Source: a bacterium
Lineage (GTDB): Bacteria; UBP13; UBA5359
DNA length: 16,375 nt
Direction of reading: 5' to 3'
NCBI GenBank assembly: GCA_028699365.1
Contig: JAQVUQ010000013.1
Coordinates: 1 to 16,375, forward strand
A program made the translations under genes and the position numbers. Each line of letters begins with the position of its first letter. The first letter of the stretch is position 1. Positions 12,883-16,375 of the stretch are shown in pieces. Below the pieces are notes generated by a model. It saw only the letters and a program-made list of their open reading frames with translations. It made no database searches and had not been told where the DNA came from.

Positions 12883-15786
12883 GTGAAAATCGGCTCTTAC
12901 CAGGCATATATGCAACGCTCGTTGGAACGATTGCAAACAGAGGTCGGCATTGCCGAGGCAATGCTGGTGCTTTACCCTCGGGTAAGGGCAGAGTCCGAAG
13001 TAATGGCTGTCAAAAGGTTGATGGAAGAGCGCACCAGCGGCCTTAATCCGGATAATGTTACCGGCTTTGTCAGGGAGTGCGAGCTGTTGATGCAGGAGAC
13101 AGCAAACTTTCTTAAGAGCTTTACGGTCCACATGGTAGCCCATGCTCATATAGATATGAACTGGATGTGGGGCTACGACGAGACGGTGGCCGTTACCCTG
13201 GATACCTTCAAGACTATGCTGAAGCTGATGGAGCGCTATCCCGATTTTACCTTCTCGCAGAGCCAGGCCTCCGTTTACAGGATAGTGGAGAAGTACAACC
13301 CCGCTATGCTGGAGGAGATCAGGCAGCAGGTGGCCGAAGGGCGCTGGGAAGTCTCCTCCTGCACCTGGGTGGAAGGGGACAAGAACCTGGCCTCCGGCGA
13401 GAGCCAGGTGCGCCAGGTGCTCTATGCCAAACGCTTCTTCCGTGACATCTTCGGTCTGGGCTATGACGATATAAAGCTGGACTTTGAACCGGACACCTTC
13501 GGACATAATCTCAATATCCCGGCCATCCTTTCCAGGGCAGGCGTGAGGTACTACTATCATTGTCGGGCCCTGGACGGCCCCAAGCTCTCCCACTGGCAGG
13601 CTCCGGACGGCAGCAGCTTGCTTTGCTATTTGGAAAAAGGCGGCGATTGGTATAACTACGATGTAACTCCGTGCAGGATGGCTCAATCAACTCTGGCCGA
13701 AATCGAGGAGACAGGCAGCCATGATGTGTTACGTGTCTATGGCGTAGGCGATCACGGTGGCGGGCCTACCGTCAGGGATATAGAGAGCATCATCGATATG
13801 GCGGCCTGGCCCGTATTCCCCACGGTTAAATTCTCTACATACGGGGAGTATTTCAGCAAAATTGAGAATACGGACCTTAAATTGCCGGTGCTGCAGGGAG
13901 AACGCAACTTTATCTTTACCGGTTGCTACACCTCTCAATCCGAAACCAAAGCAGCCAACCGGCATGGTGAAAAGGCATTGTCTACAGCAGAAGCTTTTTC
14001 CGCCCTGGCCGGCACTCTGGCCAAAGATTTTGTCTGTACTCAAGTGAATTTGCGTGAAGCCTGGGAAAAACTGCTTTTTAACCAGTTTCATGATATCCTG
14101 CCCGGCTCCGGCAAACGCCAGACAAGACATTACGCTATGGGACAGCATCAGGAAGTCAAAGCTACTGCCGGCACAGCCACAAAGTTAGCTTTGGCAGCTC
14201 TTAACGGCGTTATTGACACAGAAGTCGTTGTCAGGGCAGCGGATATCAGGAAAGAAACTACTGACGACGACAGGGCTTTTGGTGCCGGAGCAGGCTTCTG
14301 GCATGATCTCAAAGGATTGTCTCTTTCCTCTGTTGATGACAGTGCCGCCCGTATTTTCACCGTTTTTAATCCCTCTGCCTTCTCACGCACCGAGGTAGTG
14401 GAAGCTGTTTTATGGGATATGGCGGATAGGGAAGGCCAGCTTGTCGTCAAGGACTGTTATGGCCGGGAAGTACCTTCTCAGTTCATGGAAGAACCACGTC
14501 GTTACTGGGGTCATACCTTCAGGCGGATATTCTTCGAAGCTCTTGACATACCTGCGCTGGGGTACAAAACCTTTATCGCCTATATCGACACTACCCGGCA
14601 GAAGACAGCTCCGAGACAATGGTCAGCCCGTCTTGAGGCATCTTCGCGGGCAGTCCTTGAAAACGACAGGTTGAGAGTAGAACTGGATACGGTAAACGGA
14701 GCCGTAAAAAGCCTGGTGATGAAAGACACGAGTATTGAGTTGGTTTCGGAGCAGAAACCCTTGGCTCTTTTCAGGATCATAGACGAAGGTCCGTCCCTGT
14801 TCGGAGAAAACGGTACGGTTAACGAAGGAATGACAGCCTGGCTGGTAGGGGCCTACTCCAATATCGAACCTGTAACAGGAGTGCGGTTTGTCGATGAAGT
14901 ACAGCCGGAATTCCATGAAGGCATTGAGAAAAGTTCCTTCAAAGCAGTCAATGGTCCGCTCAGGAGCGGTTTTATCTGGTCCGTCCGCCTGCGAAGCTCG
15001 GAGTTGACTACGGCAATCTACCTGGATAAATGTTCGGATGTCATTCATATCGACTGTAAGTGTGATTGGCTGGAGACGGGCCGCAAGGGAGACCACGTGC
15101 CGCAGTTGAACATTATCTTCCCATTGCTGTTACAGAATTCGGTGCGCCATTTTGAAGTGCCGTTCGGTGCTATACGGCGTGATGTAGAGGATATGGATAT
15201 ACCGGTTCTACGTTGGGCCGATATTACCGGCAGCGTTACAGGCATCAGTAAACAGGCCGGCCTGACGGTAATGACCGATTCAAAATACGGTTACCGTACC
15301 GGTGATGACTTTATAGCCGTATCGCTGATCAGGAGCAGTTGTGATCCGGACCTGTATCCTGAATTAGGGGAGCACCGCTTTTCGCTGGCAATGCACCCGC
15401 ATTACGGTGCCTGCGATAGAGCCGCGGCTTATCGTCATGCCATATCCTTCGACCAGCCGCTGATAGTGTCTCAGGCAGTCCTGTCAAAAGGCACTATGCC
15501 TGCTGAATGCTCGTTTATCGAAGTTACGAACGACAACCTTGTTCTGTCTGCACTGAAGCAGCCGGAGGACGGCAGCGGGATAATTATCAGGCTTTATGAA
15601 GTTACCGGAATGGATACCGAGGCAGAGATACATCTGTGTCCTGAATTACTGGGTGAAAAAGTGCTGGTGACGGAAACGGATCTGCTTGAGCGTAAAACAG
15701 GCGTGCCGGAGGTGTTTCCGAATGATGCTGTTAAATGCGCTATACCGGCTCACGGCCTGGTGACTTTATGGCTGGAGACTGCTTAA
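12883..15786 (+). CDS. Glycoside hydrolase family 38 alpha-mannosidase
   Basis: 967 residues from the GTG at 12883 (an ATG at 12850 would add 11). GH38 enzymes hydrolyse alpha-mannosides with retention, using a zinc ion. Visible features: 'HMVAHAHIDMNWMWGYDETV' with the zinc ligands H87, H89 (H-x-H-x-D, D91); 'LDFEPDTFGHNLNIPAIL' with the nucleophile D204; 'VYGVGDHGGGPT' (about 285-296); the middle-domain helix bundle 'GCYTSQSETKAANRHGEKAL'; and 'LLFNQFHDILPGSG' around 398-410. A long beta-rich C-terminal domain follows (about 480-967), as usual. No signal peptide is seen, so the enzyme is cytoplasmic, consistent with degradation of imported oligosaccharides or mannosylglycerate-type compounds. 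Substrate linkage cannot be told. It lies 72 bp after the second pseudopilin-like gene and 37 bp before the next gene, probably one operon. Confidence 0.95.
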   Translation: MKIGSYQAYMQRSLERLQTEVGIAEAMLVLYPRVRAESEVMAVKRLMEERTSGLNPDNVTGFVRECELLMQETANFLKSFTVHMVAHAHIDMNWMWGYDETVAVTLDTFKTMLKLMERYPDFTFSQSQASVYRIVEKYNPAMLEEIRQQVAEGRWEVSSCTWVEGDKNLASGESQVRQVLYAKRFFRDIFGLGYDDIKLDFEPDTFGHNLNIPAILSRAGVRYYYHCRALDGPKLSHWQAPDGSSLLCYLEKGGDWYNYDVTPCRMAQSTLAEIEETGSHDVLRVYGVGDHGGGPTVRDIESIIDMAAWPVFPTVKFSTYGEYFSKIENTDLKLPVLQGERNFIFTGCYTSQSETKAANRHGEKALSTAEAFSALAGTLAKDFVCTQVNLREAWEKLLFNQFHDILPGSGKRQTRHYAMGQHQEVKATAGTATKLALAALNGVIDTEVVVRAADIRKETTDDDRAFGAGAGFWHDLKGLSLSSVDDSAARIFTVFNPSAFSRTEVVEAVLWDMADREGQLVVKDCYGREVPSQFMEEPRRYWGHTFRRIFFEALDIPALGYKTFIAYIDTTRQKTAPRQWSARLEASSRAVLENDRLRVELDTVNGAVKSLVMKDTSIELVSEQKPLALFRIIDEGPSLFGENGTVNEGMTAWLVGAYSNIEPVTGVRFVDEVQPEFHEGIEKSSFKAVNGPLRSGFIWSVRLRSSELTTAIYLDKCSDVIHIDCKCDWLETGRKGDHVPQLNIIFPLLLQNSVRHFEVPFGAIRRDVEDMDIPVLRWADITGSVTGISKQAGLTVMTDSKYGYRTGDDFIAVSLIRSSCDPDLYPELGEHRFSLAMHPHYGACDRAAAYRHAISFDQPLIVSQAVLSKGTMPAECSFIEVTNDNLVLSALKQPEDGSGIIIRLYEVTGMDTEAEIHLCPELLGEKVLVTETDLLERKTGVPEVFPNDAVKCAIPAHGLVTLWLETA

Positions 15787-15823
15787 GCGGTGCCGAACAT
15801 ATAACAGGTGAGTGAAAGGAAAG

Positions 15824-16375
15824 ATGCTCTCTATGCAGGCAATGAGCAACAAAGCCCGTCTGGAGGCTGTTTTGGCTGGAAAACAGCCGGATGTGCCCCC
15901 GCATTTTGAAATGCTCTTTCAGCTTGAGGAAGAGGCCTTCGGGCTGAAATCGCTCAGCGGGGAGGAACTACAGCGTGCCGGCGAAGCTGAACGTGAAAAA
16001 GATCTGGATACTCAGGTGGAGATACGCAGCCGTTTAATAGAGGAATACGGCTGGGCCGCTGTCCAGGGTCCCACCAGGCTTCTCAAGAGGGAACTCGGTC
16101 ATAAGGCACTTGTATTTGACTTCAACGGGCGGGGAACCTTCTGGATGCCGCCCGGGGATCAAATAATGGATTTTGTGATTTGTATGTTTGAGCGCCCGGA
16201 GGAAATGCATGAATCGGCACGAAAAAAATGTGCAGCTTCCATCCTGCTGGCTAAGCAACAGCAAGATGAAGGCGTCGATTTTATTATTATAAATTCAGAC
16301 TATGCTTTCAACAGCGGGCCTTTCATTTCACCAGGGCATTTCAAGGAGTTTGTGGCGCCATATCTTGCAGAGATC
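15824..16375 (+). CDS. Uroporphyrinogen-decarboxylase-like protein, N-terminal part (runs off the window)
   Basis: 184 codons are visible with no stop before the right edge. The start M-L-S-M-Q-A-M-S-N-K-A-R-L-E-A-V-L-A-G and then 'QPDVPPHFEMLF' follow the pattern of the URO-D/MtaA superfamily ('R..aal.gk.pDrvP'). Further on 'DEGVDFIIINSDYAFNSGPF' and 'ISPGHFKEFVAPYLAEI' match the conserved 'D.a..sGpfiSP..f.efv.Pyl.ki' region. True HemE proteins have a different N-terminal Arg signature, so this is more likely one of the many URO-D-like proteins found in carbohydrate loci of these phyla, with unknown substrate. AAGGA at 15816-15820 lies close to the ATG at 15824; ATG at 15833 or 15842 are alternatives in the same frame. 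Confidence 0.82.
   Translation, partial: MLSMQAMSNKARLEAVLAGKQPDVPPHFEMLFQLEEEAFGLKSLSGEELQRAGEAEREKDLDTQVEIRSRLIEEYGWAAVQGPTRLLKRELGHKALVFDFNGRGTFWMPPGDQIMDFVICMFERPEEMHESARKKCAASILLAKQQQDEGVDFIIINSDYAFNSGPFISPGHFKEFVAPYLAEI

Noticed and set aside
12841-13686. Long - strand open frame of 281 codons inside the start of the GH38 gene.
   Set aside because: It lies opposite clearly conserved GH38 catalytic motifs, so it is a by-product of codon use.

Overview
The window looks like chromosomal DNA of an environmental, GC-moderate bacterium with many extracytoplasmic sugar and pseudopilin genes. The best taxonomic hint is the pair of type II pseudopilin-like proteins ending in the H-x9-DG motif. 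Their '[16 protein letters not shown]' neck is the style I associate with Armatimonadota, and less closely with Lentisphaerae/Planctomycetes. This assignment is an inference from motifs only. No rRNA, tRNA or CRISPR array was seen.

Bases 1-7860 form an accessory, island-like half, all on the + strand. In order: the 3' end of a pRiA4b ORF-3-type gene; a GNAT acetyltransferase; a scar of a transposase gene; a SatD-family gene translationally coupled to a multi-pass membrane protein, behind a promoter overlapped by a 24-bp perfect inverted repeat; two tandem secreted ankyrin-repeat proteins; an intact REP-associated (Y1, HUH) tyrosine transposase bounded by short inverted repeats; the orphan 3' end of an AbiEi-like gene; and a complete AbiEi/AbiEii type IV toxin-antitoxin operon behind a large, perfectly symmetric nested palindrome.

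Bases 7900-8850 are a transition. A HAD-IIA (NagD-like) phosphatase on the - strand converges on abiEii. Upstream of it lies a second scar of the same transposase gene, whose internal deletion runs between two copies of a 9-bp direct repeat.

Bases 8900-16375 look like a glycan-use locus on the + strand. It has a GntR-type HTH/LacI-type sensor regulator, a classical pseudopilin-like protein, a sugar ABC solute-binding lipoprotein, a second pseudopilin-like protein that has lost the prepilin cleavage site, a GH38 alpha-mannosidase and the start of a uroporphyrinogen-decarboxylase-like protein. Tight spacing suggests one operon continuing past the right edge. The regulator probably senses a sugar. 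The lipoprotein would capture an oligosaccharide, although no permease genes lie in the window, and the mannosidase would trim alpha-mannosides.

The points most worth following are the SatD/membrane-protein pair, which shares its promoter-operator layout with the neighbouring toxin-antitoxin operon and has a faintly nucleotide-cyclase-like motif pattern, and the three differently preserved copies of one transposase gene, which define the ends of its element and show how it decays.
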